Shown: in pieces, positions 34,933 through 44,349 of the stretch
Position numbering within the stretch: position 1 is the first letter of the stretch
Layout of the letters: each line of letters begins with the position of its first letter
From: Pseudomonas putida
GTDB taxonomy: Bacteria; Pseudomonadota; Gammaproteobacteria; Pseudomonadales; Pseudomonadaceae
Direction of reading: 5' to 3'
Length of the DNA stretch: 64,000 nt
NCBI RefSeq assembly: GCF_001941965.1
Contig: NZ_MKZO01000009.1
Span: forward strand, 1-64,000
Translations under genes and position numbers: made by a program
The notes under the pieces: generated by a model
What the model was told of the DNA's origin: nothing
What the model saw: only the letters and a program-made list of their open reading frames with translations
Database searches by the model: none

Positions 34933-37497
34933 ATGATCACGGTCGATCCGGCTGCGTTAGTAGAACGTCTGAGTCCCTGTTGCCGACAGGCACTGGAGGA
35001 GGCAGGCAACCTGTGTATCAGCCAGGGTGGCGCAGAGGTGACCGTCGTGCATCTGCTGACGGCGTTCCTCGAACAGCCCGCTTGCGACGTCCGCGTCACG
35101 CTCGGCAATGCTGGCATTGCCGTCGAGGCCGTGCGGCAGGCCCTGTCCAGCGGGTTCGAAGACCGCTATGCCGGTCACAGCCAGTACCCCGCTTTCTCAC
35201 CGCTGCTCATCGAGGCCTTGCAGGACGCCTGGCTGCTCAGTTCGGTCGAACTGGAACAGGCGCAGATCCGCAGCGGCGCGGTTTTCCTTGCCACCTTGCT
35301 CAATCCGGCACGCTACCTGCCGCTGGCAGCGATCCGCCTGCTCGATGAGGTCAACCGCGAGGCCTTGCGCAAACGCTTCGCGGCGCTGCTGGCGGCGTCG
35401 TCGGAAGCCCTGCAAGCGGCACCTGAAGCGGCCCCCCTGCCAGGCCTGTCCAGCGAAGACAGCGCGCTGGCCCGGTTCGGCCACGACTTCACCGCCCAGG
35501 CCCGGGCAGGCCGCCTGGACCCTGTGCTGTGTCGCGATGCCGAGATGGACCTGATGGTCGATATCCTCGCCCGTCGGCGTAAGAACAACCCTATCGTGGT
35601 GGGCGATGCCGGGGTCGGCAAAAGCGCGGTGGTCGAGGGCCTGGCCCTGCGTATCGTGCAGGGCCGCGTGCCCAAGGCGCTGCTTAAGGTCGAACTCTGG
35701 GGCCTGGACCTCGGCGCCCTGCAGGCCGGCGCCTCGGTGAAGGGCGAGTTCGAGAAGCGCCTGAAGGCGGTCATCGACGAGATCAAGGGCGCTACCCGTC
35801 CGATCATCCTGTTCATCGACGAAGCCCATACCCTGATCGGTGCCGGCAACAGCGCCGGCGGCAGCGATGCGGCCAACCTGCTGAAACCGGCGCTGGCCCG
35901 GGGCGAACTGCGCACCATCGCGGCCACCACCTGGTCGGAGTACAAGAAATACTTCGAAAAGGATCCCGCCCTGGCCCGCCGCTTCCAGCTGGTCAGGCTG
36001 GAGGAGCCATCTCCCGAGCAGGCCGTGCACATCCTGCGCGGCCTGTGTCCGGTCTACGAGGCGACGCACCAGGTGTTCATCGGCGACGATGCGCTGCAGG
36101 CTGCCGCCACCCTGTCGGACCGCTACCTGTGCGGACGCCAACTGCCGGACAAGGCCATCGACGTACTCGATACCGCCTGCGCCCGGGTCGCCTCGGCCCT
36201 GGACGAACCGCCGCGCCGGCTTGGCGCGCTGGAGAACCAGTTGCGCCAGATCGACGCCGAGTCCGCGCAATTGATACGCGACGAACGCGCAGGTCGGCAG
36301 GTCGTACCGGGGCAACTGGACGCACTGGCCGCGAAGCGCAAGACCCTCGAATTCGAGATCGAGCAACTCGGTCAGAAATGGTCACAACAGAAAGCCCTGG
36401 TGGACGACATCGTCGCACTGCGTGCCAGCAGCGAGGACTCACCCTGGCTGCTGGCAGACAAGGTCGGACAGCTGGCCGCGCTCCAGCGCGAAGGCGCCCT
36501 GATCCACGCCGATGTCGGCGCGCAGCAGATCGCCCAGGTCATCGCCGACTGGACGGGGATTCCCGCCACCACCATCAACAGCGACCAGATGGCCCGCGTA
36601 GAGCGCTTGCCGACTGACCTGAAGCAGCGGATCAAAGGCCAGGACGCCGCCCTGGACATCCTCTACCGGCGCCTGCTCACCGCACTGGCGGACCTGCGCC
36701 GTCCAGGTACGCCCATGGGCGCCTTCCTGCTGGCAGGCCCCAGCGGGGTCGGCAAGACCGAGACGGCCCTGGCGGTGGCCGACTCGCTGTTCGGCGGCGA
36801 ACGCTTCCTCACCACCATCAACATGTCCGAGTACCAGGAGAAGTTCACCGTCTCCCGCCTGCTGGGCGCGCCACCCGGCTATGTGGGCTACGGCGAGGGC
36901 GGCGTGCTCACCGAAGCCATCCGCAAGCAGCCGTATTCGGTGGTACTGCTCGACGAGGTGGAGAAAGCCCACCCGGATGTGCTCGACCTGTTCTACCAGG
37001 CGTTCGACAAAGGCGAGCTGAACGATGGCGAGGGCCGCCGCATCGACTGCCGCAACGTACTGTTCTTCCTCACCTCCAACCTGGGCTTCGACCAGGATGA
37101 CGAGGCGCTACGGGACCTGGATGGCGATGCGCTGCGCCAGCGCCTCGCGGCGTTTTTCAAGCCGGCGCTGCTGGCACGCATGCAGATCGTGCCGTATCGC
37201 TACCTGAACGAGGAGGTGCTCGACGAAATCATCGACACCCGCCTGCAGCGCTTGCAGGAGCAGCTCGAACAGCGCCACCAGGCCACCCTGACCATCACCG
37301 ACAGTGCCCGCAACGAGCTGCAGGCGCGTTGCGCACGGCATCGCAATGGCGCACGCATGCTCGATGCAATCATCGACGGCGACTTCCTCCCGCCGCTGTC
37401 GCTGGCCGTGTTGCAAAGCCAGTCTCGCGGTGAACGGTTCCAGCGTGCCGAACTGGACTGGAACGACGATGGCGCCTTCACGGCGACATTGGCCTGA
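34933..37497 (+). CDS. clpV: TssH/ClpV, T6SS sheath-disassembly ATPase
   Basis: This 854-residue AAA+ protein has an N-terminal repeat domain (ALVERLSPCCRQALEEAGNL), a first ATPase domain with VVGDAGVGKSAVVEGLALRI (about residue 224) and ILFIDEAHTLIGAG, a middle coiled region (about 410-510), and a second ATPase domain with LLAGPSGVGKTETALAVADS (about 602). The conserved GAPPGYVGYGEGGVLTEAIR is also present. It extracts TssC from contracted sheaths so the parts can be reused. It starts the rightward T6SS operon clpV-tagO-tssA-tssM. Confidence 0.97.
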   Translation: MITVDPAALVERLSPCCRQALEEAGNLCISQGGAEVTVVHLLTAFLEQPACDVRVTLGNAGIAVEAVRQALSSGFEDRYAGHSQYPAFSPLLIEALQDAWLLSSVELEQAQIRSGAVFLATLLNPARYLPLAAIRLLDEVNREALRKRFAALLAASSEALQAAPEAAPLPGLSSEDSALARFGHDFTAQARAGRLDPVLCRDAEMDLMVDILARRRKNNPIVVGDAGVGKSAVVEGLALRIVQGRVPKALLKVELWGLDLGALQAGASVKGEFEKRLKAVIDEIKGATRPIILFIDEAHTLIGAGNSAGGSDAANLLKPALARGELRTIAATTWSEYKKYFEKDPALARRFQLVRLEEPSPEQAVHILRGLCPVYEATHQVFIGDDALQAAATLSDRYLCGRQLPDKAIDVLDTACARVASALDEPPRRLGALENQLRQIDAESAQLIRDERAGRQVVPGQLDALAAKRKTLEFEIEQLGQKWSQQKALVDDIVALRASSEDSPWLLADKVGQLAALQREGALIHADVGAQQIAQVIADWTGIPATTINSDQMARVERLPTDLKQRIKGQDAALDILYRRLLTALADLRRPGTPMGAFLLAGPSGVGKTETALAVADSLFGGERFLTTINMSEYQEKFTVSRLLGAPPGYVGYGEGGVLTEAIRKQPYSVVLLDEVEKAHPDVLDLFYQAFDKGELNDGEGRRIDCRNVLFFLTSNLGFDQDDEALRDLDGDALRQRLAAFFKPALLARMQIVPYRYLNEEVLDEIIDTRLQRLQEQLEQRHQATLTITDSARNELQARCARHRNGARMLDAIIDGDFLPPLSLAVLQSQSRGERFQRAELDWNDDGAFTATLA

Positions 37498-37510
37498 GCC
37501 CGGAGGACGC

Positions 37511-38182
37511 ATGACACTACTGCGACTGACACTGCTGACGGCCGTCTTGCTGGCTGGCTGCGACAGCAAGGAATCCGCCACCGCGGCGACCTACGACTGC
37601 ACCCGGATCACCTCCGCACTCGAGCGTCTTGCCTGCTTCGATGCTGCGGCCGGAACCCCACCCAGCGCGCCCTCCACCCCTGCGCCAGCAACCGAGCCCG
37701 AGGTCAGGGTGCCTGCCATCAGGCTTCTGGTCGAAGCCAACGAAGCAGGACGCCAGCCCGAGGAAACCGGCTCGAGGATTACCCGCAGCGCGGACGTCCT
37801 GCCGGGGCAGGACAAGGTCGTGATTACCGTCCCGGCGCTGGCCGGTACCGCGCCTGACACCTACCTGGCAATCAGCTGCCTGTCGAACATTTCCCGGCTG
37901 CAACTACTGAGCGCCGAGCCCTTGCCGGTGAACCACGTCGACATCCGGCTGCTGCTGGACGGCCGCCCGGTAACACCCAACCGCACCTGGCAGGTACTGG
38001 AAGACGGCACGGTCAGCGATGCGGGCCGTGGCCTGGTGGCCATCGAGCAGTTGCGCCAGCTGACCCGTCCAGGCGAACGACTGCAGATCGAAAGCGATCA
38101 CCCCGGGTTCGATGGCGTCACCTTCGATGCCCGGGCCCTGGCCGGGCAGATGTTCAGGCAACGGGAGGCCTGTCACTGGTGA
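37511..38182 (+). CDS. tagO: VasI/TagO-type T6SS-associated lipoprotein
   Basis: This 223-residue protein has a short lipoprotein signal (MTLLRLTLLTAVLLAGCDSK, lipobox LAGC), then the CTRITSALERLACFDAAAGT motif typical of VasI/TagO, a proline-rich linker, and a domain with LAISCLSNISRLQLL and LDGRPVTPNRTWQVL. It is an accessory envelope protein found next to tssA/tssM in many clusters and is not universally required. GGAGG lies 4 bp upstream of the ATG, 13 bp after clpV. The stop overlaps the GTG start of tssA. Confidence 0.88.
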   Translation: MTLLRLTLLTAVLLAGCDSKESATAATYDCTRITSALERLACFDAAAGTPPSAPSTPAPATEPEVRVPAIRLLVEANEAGRQPEETGSRITRSADVLPGQDKVVITVPALAGTAPDTYLAISCLSNISRLQLLSAEPLPVNHVDIRLLLDGRPVTPNRTWQVLEDGTVSDAGRGLVAIEQLRQLTRPGERLQIESDHPGFDGVTFDARALAGQMFRQREACHW

Positions 38183-39603
38183 AGCAACTTCCCCCACTGG
38201 ACCTCAAGGCGCTGCTGACGCCGCTGCACGAAAGCCAGCCCGCAGGCGCCTTCGATGCTGAAAACCCGCTGTTCCAGGACATCGACCACGAGATGGTCAA
38301 ACTGGGTGGCCTGCAGGAGCGCACCATCGACTGGGAGTTCGTCGATCTCAGCGCACGACGCTACCTGAACGAACACTGCAAGCACTTCCGCATCGCCGGC
38401 CATCTGATGACGGCCCACCTGCGCACCCACAGCTGGCGCGGCTGGGCCGATGTCGCGGGCATCCTCGCCGGCATGGTGGAAAAGTACTGGGAAACCGGTC
38501 ACCCCAAGCCGGGGCCCACCGGCTACATGGGCAAACGCCGCCTGGTCGGGAATTACCTGGAGCGACTGGGCGACGCGCTGCCCGGACTGGAACGCAAGGG
38601 GTACGCCGAGGACTTCTACAAGGCGGCCCAACAGGCACTCGATAGCCTCCAGGCCAGTGCCGCGCTGGCCGGGCTGAACGTGGCGGACCTGAGCCGGCTG
38701 GAAGGCAAGCTGCGCCAGTACAGCGAAGCCGGTAACGGACCGGAGGTGGCCGGGCACAGCGCCAGCCTGCCCACGGGCAACGACGCGCTGGCCGAGACCT
38801 TCTTCGCGCCCCCGCAACCCCAGCCAGGCAATGAACGGGAAAACCGTCGCTCGCTGCTCACGGCCGCAGAACTCATCAACCAGCAAGACCTGTACGACCC
38901 GACCGGCTACCTGCTGCGCCGCTTCGCCCTGTGGACCCACCTGCTCCAGGCCCCCTCGGCGCGAAGCGACAACCGCACGGAACTGATGGCCGCCCCCGTG
39001 GACCTCGTCGACGGCTATGACAAGGCCCTGGCCAGCAACAACATCAGCCCGACGCTGCTGCAGCGGATCGAGCGCAGCGTGGGCGCCTCCCCGTACTGGC
39101 TGCGCGGCAGCTTCCTGTCGGCGGACGTCGCTCGCAGGCTGGACATGCCACGGGTTGCCGAAGCCATACGCCAGGCCAGCGAACGCTTCGTGACCCGGCT
39201 GCCGGCCCTGACCACACTGGCCTTCGCCGATGGCCGTCCCTTCGTCGATGACGATACCCAGGCCTGGCTGAGCGGGGCGACACAAAGCACCGGGACCGGT
39301 AGCGCACTGGAATACCCGGCCTTGCGCGACGAGCTGAGCCTGCTGCTCGACAGCGCAGGCGTGGAATCGATGCTGCGCAACCTCGAATCAAGCCAGCAGC
39401 ACAACAACGACCCGCGACACGCCTGCCATGTCATGGCCATCGCCGCCGAACTGCTCGCCTCCCGCGGGCTGAGCTGGCTGGCCGAGGGCCTGTACGCGCG
39501 GGCCCGCAGCGTCATGGACAGCACGACCCTTCCCGCCTGGGAGCCAGAGCTCTACGAGTTGCTGATGCGACACACCGCAGCTGGCGAACCACACAAGCAT
39601 TGA
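38179..39603 (+). CDS. tssA: TssA (VasJ-type), T6SS assembly protein
   Basis: This 474-residue protein has the ImpA N-terminal domain: DHEMVKLGGLQERTIDWEFV followed by CKHFRIAGHLMTAHLRTHSW and VEKYWETGHPKPG. A VasJ-type C-terminal domain follows, with residues around DELSLLLDSAGVESMLRNLE. It begins with GTG at 38179, overlapping the tagO stop by 4 bp. TssA primes baseplate and sheath assembly, and this C-terminal class marks the Vibrio-like subtype rather than the P. aeruginosa H1 form. A gap of 13 bp leads into tssM. Confidence 0.93.
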   Translation: MKQLPPLDLKALLTPLHESQPAGAFDAENPLFQDIDHEMVKLGGLQERTIDWEFVDLSARRYLNEHCKHFRIAGHLMTAHLRTHSWRGWADVAGILAGMVEKYWETGHPKPGPTGYMGKRRLVGNYLERLGDALPGLERKGYAEDFYKAAQQALDSLQASAALAGLNVADLSRLEGKLRQYSEAGNGPEVAGHSASLPTGNDALAETFFAPPQPQPGNERENRRSLLTAAELINQQDLYDPTGYLLRRFALWTHLLQAPSARSDNRTELMAAPVDLVDGYDKALASNNISPTLLQRIERSVGASPYWLRGSFLSADVARRLDMPRVAEAIRQASERFVTRLPALTTLAFADGRPFVDDDTQAWLSGATQSTGTGSALEYPALRDELSLLLDSAGVESMLRNLESSQQHNNDPRHACHVMAIAAELLASRGLSWLAEGLYARARSVMDSTTLPAWEPELYELLMRHTAAGEPHKH

Positions 39604-39616
39604 ACAGGAGCATCGC

Positions 39617-42600
39617 ATGGAGAACCTCTGGTCCCACCTGCAACGATATGGCCAGCCCGTCCTGCGCTGGCTCAAACCCGGCGCCCCCCTCATGTTTCTG
39701 GCGGCGCTGACGCTAGCCATGATCGCCATCTGGTGGCTCGGTCCCAAATGGACCCTGGCCGACTATCGACCGCTTGCAAGCCTGGCTGCACGGGTCCTGG
39801 CGACGCTGGTAGTGCTGGTCATTCCGCTGCTGGGCTGGGCGCTTCGACTGCGGCGACGCACCCGGCAGCTGGAGGCGGAGCGCGCGCACGCCGAGGAAGT
39901 GCGGGAAGATCGCTGCCTGCGCTACATCGAAGCCCAGGAGCGCGACCTTGACCGCAACCTGGCCCTGCTCCAGGCCAACCTCAAGGGCCGCAATGCCCTG
40001 TACCAGATCCCCTGGTACCTGGTGCTGGGACAGGAAAACTCCGGCAAGACCAGCTTCGTCAACCGCTCCAACCAGAGCTTTTCCCTGACCGGCGAGATGA
40101 AGGCCGGCAACGCGCGCCACAACGACGATCCGCACCGGCTCTACCCGATCGACTGGTGCATCGGCGACCAGGCGGTACTTATCGACCCTCCTGGTGAAAT
40201 CATCAGTCAGCCGAGTGCATCGCGCAGGGCACCGCAGTCTGACGGCCAAGGCCCGGTCACGGCCGGCTTGCCGCACGACCTGCACCCGCGCCTGTGGGCC
40301 AGCTTCGTCAGCTGGCTGGGTCGCAATCGCAGCCGCCGACCGCTGAACGGCGTGGTCCTGATGGTCAGCCTGGTCACCCTGCTGAACCAGAAGCCCAGTG
40401 ACCGCAAGACCCTGGCCGTGCTGCTGCGGGCACGGCTGATCGAACTCAGCCGCGAACTGGGCACGCGGCCACCGCTCTATGTGGTGCTCAGCAAGTTCGA
40501 TCTGCTCGAAGGCTTCGAACCCCTGTTCGCCCGGCTGCCCAGGTCGGCGCGGGAGGACATCCTCGGCTTCAACTTCACCCTGGACTCGCTGCGCGACTAC
40601 GACGCCTGGCTCGATGAGCTGGGCGCACGCTACGACGCATTCCTCGCCCGCCTGAACGAGCACGTCTTCGACGCCATGGCCGAGGTCGGCGACACCGCGC
40701 AGCGGGAAGCCCTGTACTCGCTGGCACGGCAACTCTCCGGCCTGCGTCCGGTGCTGCTGGACTTCCTCACCGATGTGATGGGCAGCGACCGCTTCGTCAC
40801 CCCTTCCCTGCCACGCGGCGTGTTCTTCTCCTCGGTGTACCAGCAAGGCGTGCTCAACAACGCCTTCGTGGCCTCGGCGGCGCAGGGCTACGGCCTGCGC
40901 GAGCCGACCAACAAGATGCACCCCAGCGGGCGGTCCGTCGTCTATTTTGCCCAGCAACTGTTCCAGCGCGTCATCTACCCCGAGGCCGGCCTGGCCGGCG
41001 ACAACCCGCGGGTCCTGAAACAGAAGAAACACGCCCTGGCCCTGCATTTCGGCGTTGCCTCCCTCGGCAGCGCGCTGATCATCGGCGGTTGGTATCACTA
41101 CTACACCGTCAATCGCGACAAGGCCTTGAGCGTCATGGAGCGCAGCCGCGACTTCAGCGCCAGCGCCATCGACGGCACGCTCGACCCCAGCGCCGGCAAC
41201 CTGCTGCAACCGCTGGACCAGATCAGCAATGCCGTCGCCGTCTATGGCAACTACCGCAACGCCTGGCCGGTGCTGGCCAACATGGGCCTGTATCAAGGCC
41301 GGGCGATCGGTCCCAAGGTCGACGAAGCCTATCTGTCCCTGCTGTCGCAACGCTTCCTGCCGGCCCTGGCCAGCGGGGTGATGGAGTCGCTGGACGGTTC
41401 CGACCTGGACGGCGATGCCCAGTTGGCGGCGCTACGGGTCTACCGGATGATCGAAGACCGCCCCAACCGCCGTGCACCGGTGGTCGAGGAATGGATGGCG
41501 GCGTATTGGCAAAGGGCGTTCCCGGGCGAGGACAGCACCCAGCGCGCCTTGATGCGCCATCTGGACTACGCCATGAAATACGTCGACACGCAGTTGCCGC
41601 AGTACCAGGAGCGGGTCGCCGTGGTCCAGCGCCAACTGCAGCAGATTCCCCTGCCGGAACGGGTGTACATGACCCTGCGCCAGGAGGCGGGCACGGCGCA
41701 GCGGGCGCCGCTGGACCTGCGCAATGAAATCGGCCCGGCGTTCGACATCGTCTACCAGCGCGAAGAGCCCCAGGCCGCCAGCGGGCGTATCGACACCTTG
41801 CTGACCGCCAACGGCTACCGCAGCTACTTCGCCCGCCATGGCGACGACCTCACCGAGCTGGCCATGATCGACCAATGGGCGCTGGGCGAGCGCAACGGCA
41901 TCGACTATTCGCCCGCCGACAAGGCCATCCTCGCCACCCGGATCCAGGCGATCTACAGCCGCGCCTACGTGGACACCTGGCAACGCAGCCTCAGCCAGCT
42001 CGAAGTGCGGGACTTCAACGACATCAGCGATGCCGTCGGCCTGCTGGGCAGCGTCACCGGGCCAGCCGCACCACTGCGTCGACTCCTGGAAACGGTGCGC
42101 GACAACAGTGAGCTTGCCGTCCGGGCCACGCCCGTCAATCTGGAAGCCGCCGGGGTCGATCTGCTGGACAAGGCCGCCGAGCCGGGCCAGGACACTCCCC
42201 AGACCCCGCTGACCCTGGAGATCGCCCGTGCCTTCGCACCGCTGAACCAACTGCTGGAAGACCGCGGCGAGCGGGCGTCCTACCTGGAGGAAACCATGCT
42301 GGCGATCGGCAGTGTGCAGGATAAGGTCCGCGTCGTGCACGACAGCCCAGACCGCAGCAAGGCCGCGCTGGCCATGATGGTGGAGCGCTTCTCCCTGAAG
42401 GGCCCCGACCCGATCGCCAACCTGCAGAGGATCGCCGCCGGGCTGCCCGAGCCGGTCAACCGCCAGGTCGCCAAGCTGGCCGACGAGTCGTCCCGGGTGA
42501 TCCTGGTGGAAGCACTGCGCGAACTGGAGCGGCGCTGGGACCACGATGTCCATCGCTTCTACCGCGAGCGCCTGGCCGGGCGCTACCCCTTCAATCCGGC

Positions 42601-43225
42601 CAGCCGGGAAGAAACCTCGCTGGAGGATTTCACCGCGTTCTTCGGTCCGCAGGGCCGGTTGCAGCGCTTCCGCGAGCAGTACCTCGACCTGTTCCTCGAA
42701 GACAACCTCGAAGCGCTCTACTCCGAGCGACTGGGTGGCTACCTGGTGCGGGCGGATGTGCAGGAACGCCTGCAGTCTGCCGAGCGTATCCGCGACGCCT
42801 TCTTCAACAGCCGCGGGCTGCTCGGGGTGCAGTTCTACATCGAGCCCCTGGGCCTGGCGCCGAACAAGCGCAGCAGCTCGATCAGCATCGAAGGACAACT
42901 GGTTACCTACAACCACGGCCCGACCACCAGCACGGCGCTGATCTGGCCCAACACCCTGGCGCCGAACAACGAAAGCCGCATGAGCCTGGTCAACGCGGCC
43001 GGCAGCAGCAGTGGCCTGGTCCATCGCGGGCCCTGGTCGCTCTATCGTCTGCTGAGCCAGGCCAAGCTCAACGGCACCACCAGCACCAGCGTGGACCTCA
43101 GCTTCGCCGCGCCGGACGGCGGCATGCGCTATCGCATCAGTACCGACAAGGCCGACAACCCGTTCACCCAGCCGCTGTTCAAGGGCTTTGTCTTGCCGCG
43201 GACGCTGTTGCAGGAGGGGTTGTAG
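39617..43225 (+). CDS. tssM: TssM/IcmF, T6SS inner-membrane core protein
   Basis: This 1202-residue protein has two N-terminal membrane helices (about 24-44 and 55-75), a cytoplasmic GTPase-like domain with Walker A LGQENSGKTSFVNRSNQ (about residue 137), and a third helix near 477 (FGVASLGSALIIGGWYHYY). The large periplasmic domain ends in a beta-rich C-terminus (FIEPLGLAPNKRSSSISIEG). It forms the trans-envelope channel with TssL and TssJ. It ends the rightward operon 6 bp from the convergent cdhR stop, leaving no room for a dedicated terminator. Confidence 0.97.
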   Translation: MENLWSHLQRYGQPVLRWLKPGAPLMFLAALTLAMIAIWWLGPKWTLADYRPLASLAARVLATLVVLVIPLLGWALRLRRRTRQLEAERAHAEEVREDRCLRYIEAQERDLDRNLALLQANLKGRNALYQIPWYLVLGQENSGKTSFVNRSNQSFSLTGEMKAGNARHNDDPHRLYPIDWCIGDQAVLIDPPGEIISQPSASRRAPQSDGQGPVTAGLPHDLHPRLWASFVSWLGRNRSRRPLNGVVLMVSLVTLLNQKPSDRKTLAVLLRARLIELSRELGTRPPLYVVLSKFDLLEGFEPLFARLPRSAREDILGFNFTLDSLRDYDAWLDELGARYDAFLARLNEHVFDAMAEVGDTAQREALYSLARQLSGLRPVLLDFLTDVMGSDRFVTPSLPRGVFFSSVYQQGVLNNAFVASAAQGYGLREPTNKMHPSGRSVVYFAQQLFQRVIYPEAGLAGDNPRVLKQKKHALALHFGVASLGSALIIGGWYHYYTVNRDKALSVMERSRDFSASAIDGTLDPSAGNLLQPLDQISNAVAVYGNYRNAWPVLANMGLYQGRAIGPKVDEAYLSLLSQRFLPALASGVMESLDGSDLDGDAQLAALRVYRMIEDRPNRRAPVVEEWMAAYWQRAFPGEDSTQRALMRHLDYAMKYVDTQLPQYQERVAVVQRQLQQIPLPERVYMTLRQEAGTAQRAPLDLRNEIGPAFDIVYQREEPQAASGRIDTLLTANGYRSYFARHGDDLTELAMIDQWALGERNGIDYSPADKAILATRIQAIYSRAYVDTWQRSLSQLEVRDFNDISDAVGLLGSVTGPAAPLRRLLETVRDNSELAVRATPVNLEAAGVDLLDKAAEPGQDTPQTPLTLEIARAFAPLNQLLEDRGERASYLEETMLAIGSVQDKVRVVHDSPDRSKAALAMMVERFSLKGPDPIANLQRIAAGLPEPVNRQVAKLADESSRVILVEALRELERRWDHDVHRFYRERLAGRYPFNPASREETSLEDFTAFFGPQGRLQRFREQYLDLFLEDNLEALYSERLGGYLVRADVQERLQSAERIRDAFFNSRGLLGVQFYIEPLGLAPNKRSSSISIEGQLVTYNHGPTTSTALIWPNTLAPNNESRMSLVNAAGSSSGLVHRGPWSLYRLLSQAKLNGTTSTSVDLSFAAPDGGMRYRISTDKADNPFTQPLFKGFVLPRTLLQEGL

Positions 43226-43231
43226 AAGTGT

Positions 43232-44179
43232 TCACCCACCACTGACCGCCCTACGATCCTCCCGCGGACACCGCTGAAACCGCGCCCGATAACTCCGGGT
43301 GAAATACGAAGGTGAGTCAAAGCCACAGGCGATGCTCACCTCCAGCACACTCATCTCGGTCTGGCGCAGCAGTTGCCGCGCCTTGTCCAGGCGCAGGCGC
43401 AGGTAGAAGCTGCTGGGAGTGTCGTTGAGGTAGAGCCGGAACAGACGCTCCAGCTGCCGCCGGCTGACCTGCACCGACTCAGCCAGATCGAGGGTGTTCA
43501 GCGGCGTTTCCGTATTACGCTCCATGGCGCCGATCACCTGCACCAGCTTGCCGTTGCTGATGCCGTAGCGCGAGGCGATCTGCATGCGCTGGTGGTCCTG
43601 GCGCGGGCGGATGCGGCCGAGCACGAATTGCTCGGAAACCTGGATCGCCAGCTCGGGACCATGGGCCTGGCCGATAAGGTCGAGCATCAGGTCGATGGAT
43701 GCGGTACCGCCCGCCGAGGTGATGCGGCGACGGTCCACTTCGAACAGTTCCTGGGTTGCGTCCAGCCGCGGATAGCGCTCCTTGAATGCCTCCAGCGCCT
43801 CCCAGTGCAAAGTCACCCGGTGCCCCTCGAGCAATCCCGCTTCAGCCAGCAGCAGCGTGCCGGTATCGATCCCGCCCAATACCACCCCTTCGTGATCCAG
43901 CTTGCGCAGCCAGTGCGCCAGCCCTTGGCTGTAACTGTGCAGCGGCTCGAACCCTGCCACCACCAGCAACGTCGCGCCCTTGCCCAGCGGCTCCAACGGG
44001 CCATCGGCGTTGACCGACATGCCATTGCTCGCCAGCACCGCCCCGCCATCCAGGCTCAGCACCCGCCAGCGGTACAGCCCGGGGCGAAAGCGGTTGGCCA
44101 CCCGCAGGGGTTCCAGCGCCGAGATGAAGCCGAGGGCGGAGAAACCGGGCAACAGCAGAAAGTGGAATTCCTGGGGCAT
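43232..44179 (-). CDS. cdhR: CdhR, carnitine-responsive AraC/GlxA-type activator
   Basis: This 315-residue regulator has an N-terminal DJ-1/PfpI-like ligand domain (FHFLLLPGFSALGFISALEP, ISALEPLRVANR) and a C-terminal AraC helix-turn-helix pair (VQVSRRQLERLFRLYLNDTP, SIACGFDSPSYFTRSYRARF). It is divergent from caiX, and the gene order matches P. aeruginosa cdhR-caiX-cdhCAB, where CdhR activates carnitine catabolism. The intergenic region holds a tandem 21-bp-phased repeat that is its likely operator. Confidence 0.9.
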   Translation of the reverse strand: MPQEFHFLLLPGFSALGFISALEPLRVANRFRPGLYRWRVLSLDGGAVLASNGMSVNADGPLEPLGKGATLLVVAGFEPLHSYSQGLAHWLRKLDHEGVVLGGIDTGTLLLAEAGLLEGHRVTLHWEALEAFKERYPRLDATQELFEVDRRRITSAGGTASIDLMLDLIGQAHGPELAIQVSEQFVLGRIRPRQDHQRMQIASRYGISNGKLVQVIGAMERNTETPLNTLDLAESVQVSRRQLERLFRLYLNDTPSSFYLRLRLDKARQLLRQTEMSVLEVSIACGFDSPSYFTRSYRARFQRCPREDRRAVSGG

Positions 44180-44222
44180 GGCGCCGTCTCGCTGAACGGG
44201 GAATCAGGGTTAATACTCCGCA

Positions 44223-44259
44223 GGTCGCCACTGTGCAAGAGCTGGTCGCCAGAGTGCGA
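44223..44259 (+). promoter_or_regulatory. Tandem operator-like repeat upstream of caiX
   Basis: GGTCGCCACTGTGCAA (44223-44238) and GGTCGCCAGAGTGCGA (44244-44259) match at 13 of 16 positions and are offset by 21 bp, two helical turns, as expected for an AraC-family dimer. They lie 91-127 bp upstream of the caiX ATG and between cdhR and caiX. The likely binder is CdhR, or GbdR. Confidence 0.6.
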
Positions 44260-44349
44260 TTTCACCGGGCCAGCCCCGCGTAACTTGAGCACCACGGCTC
44301 GCAGAAGCCGCCCCCCATAACAATTAGAACTGCCGTTGGAGGAGCCACC

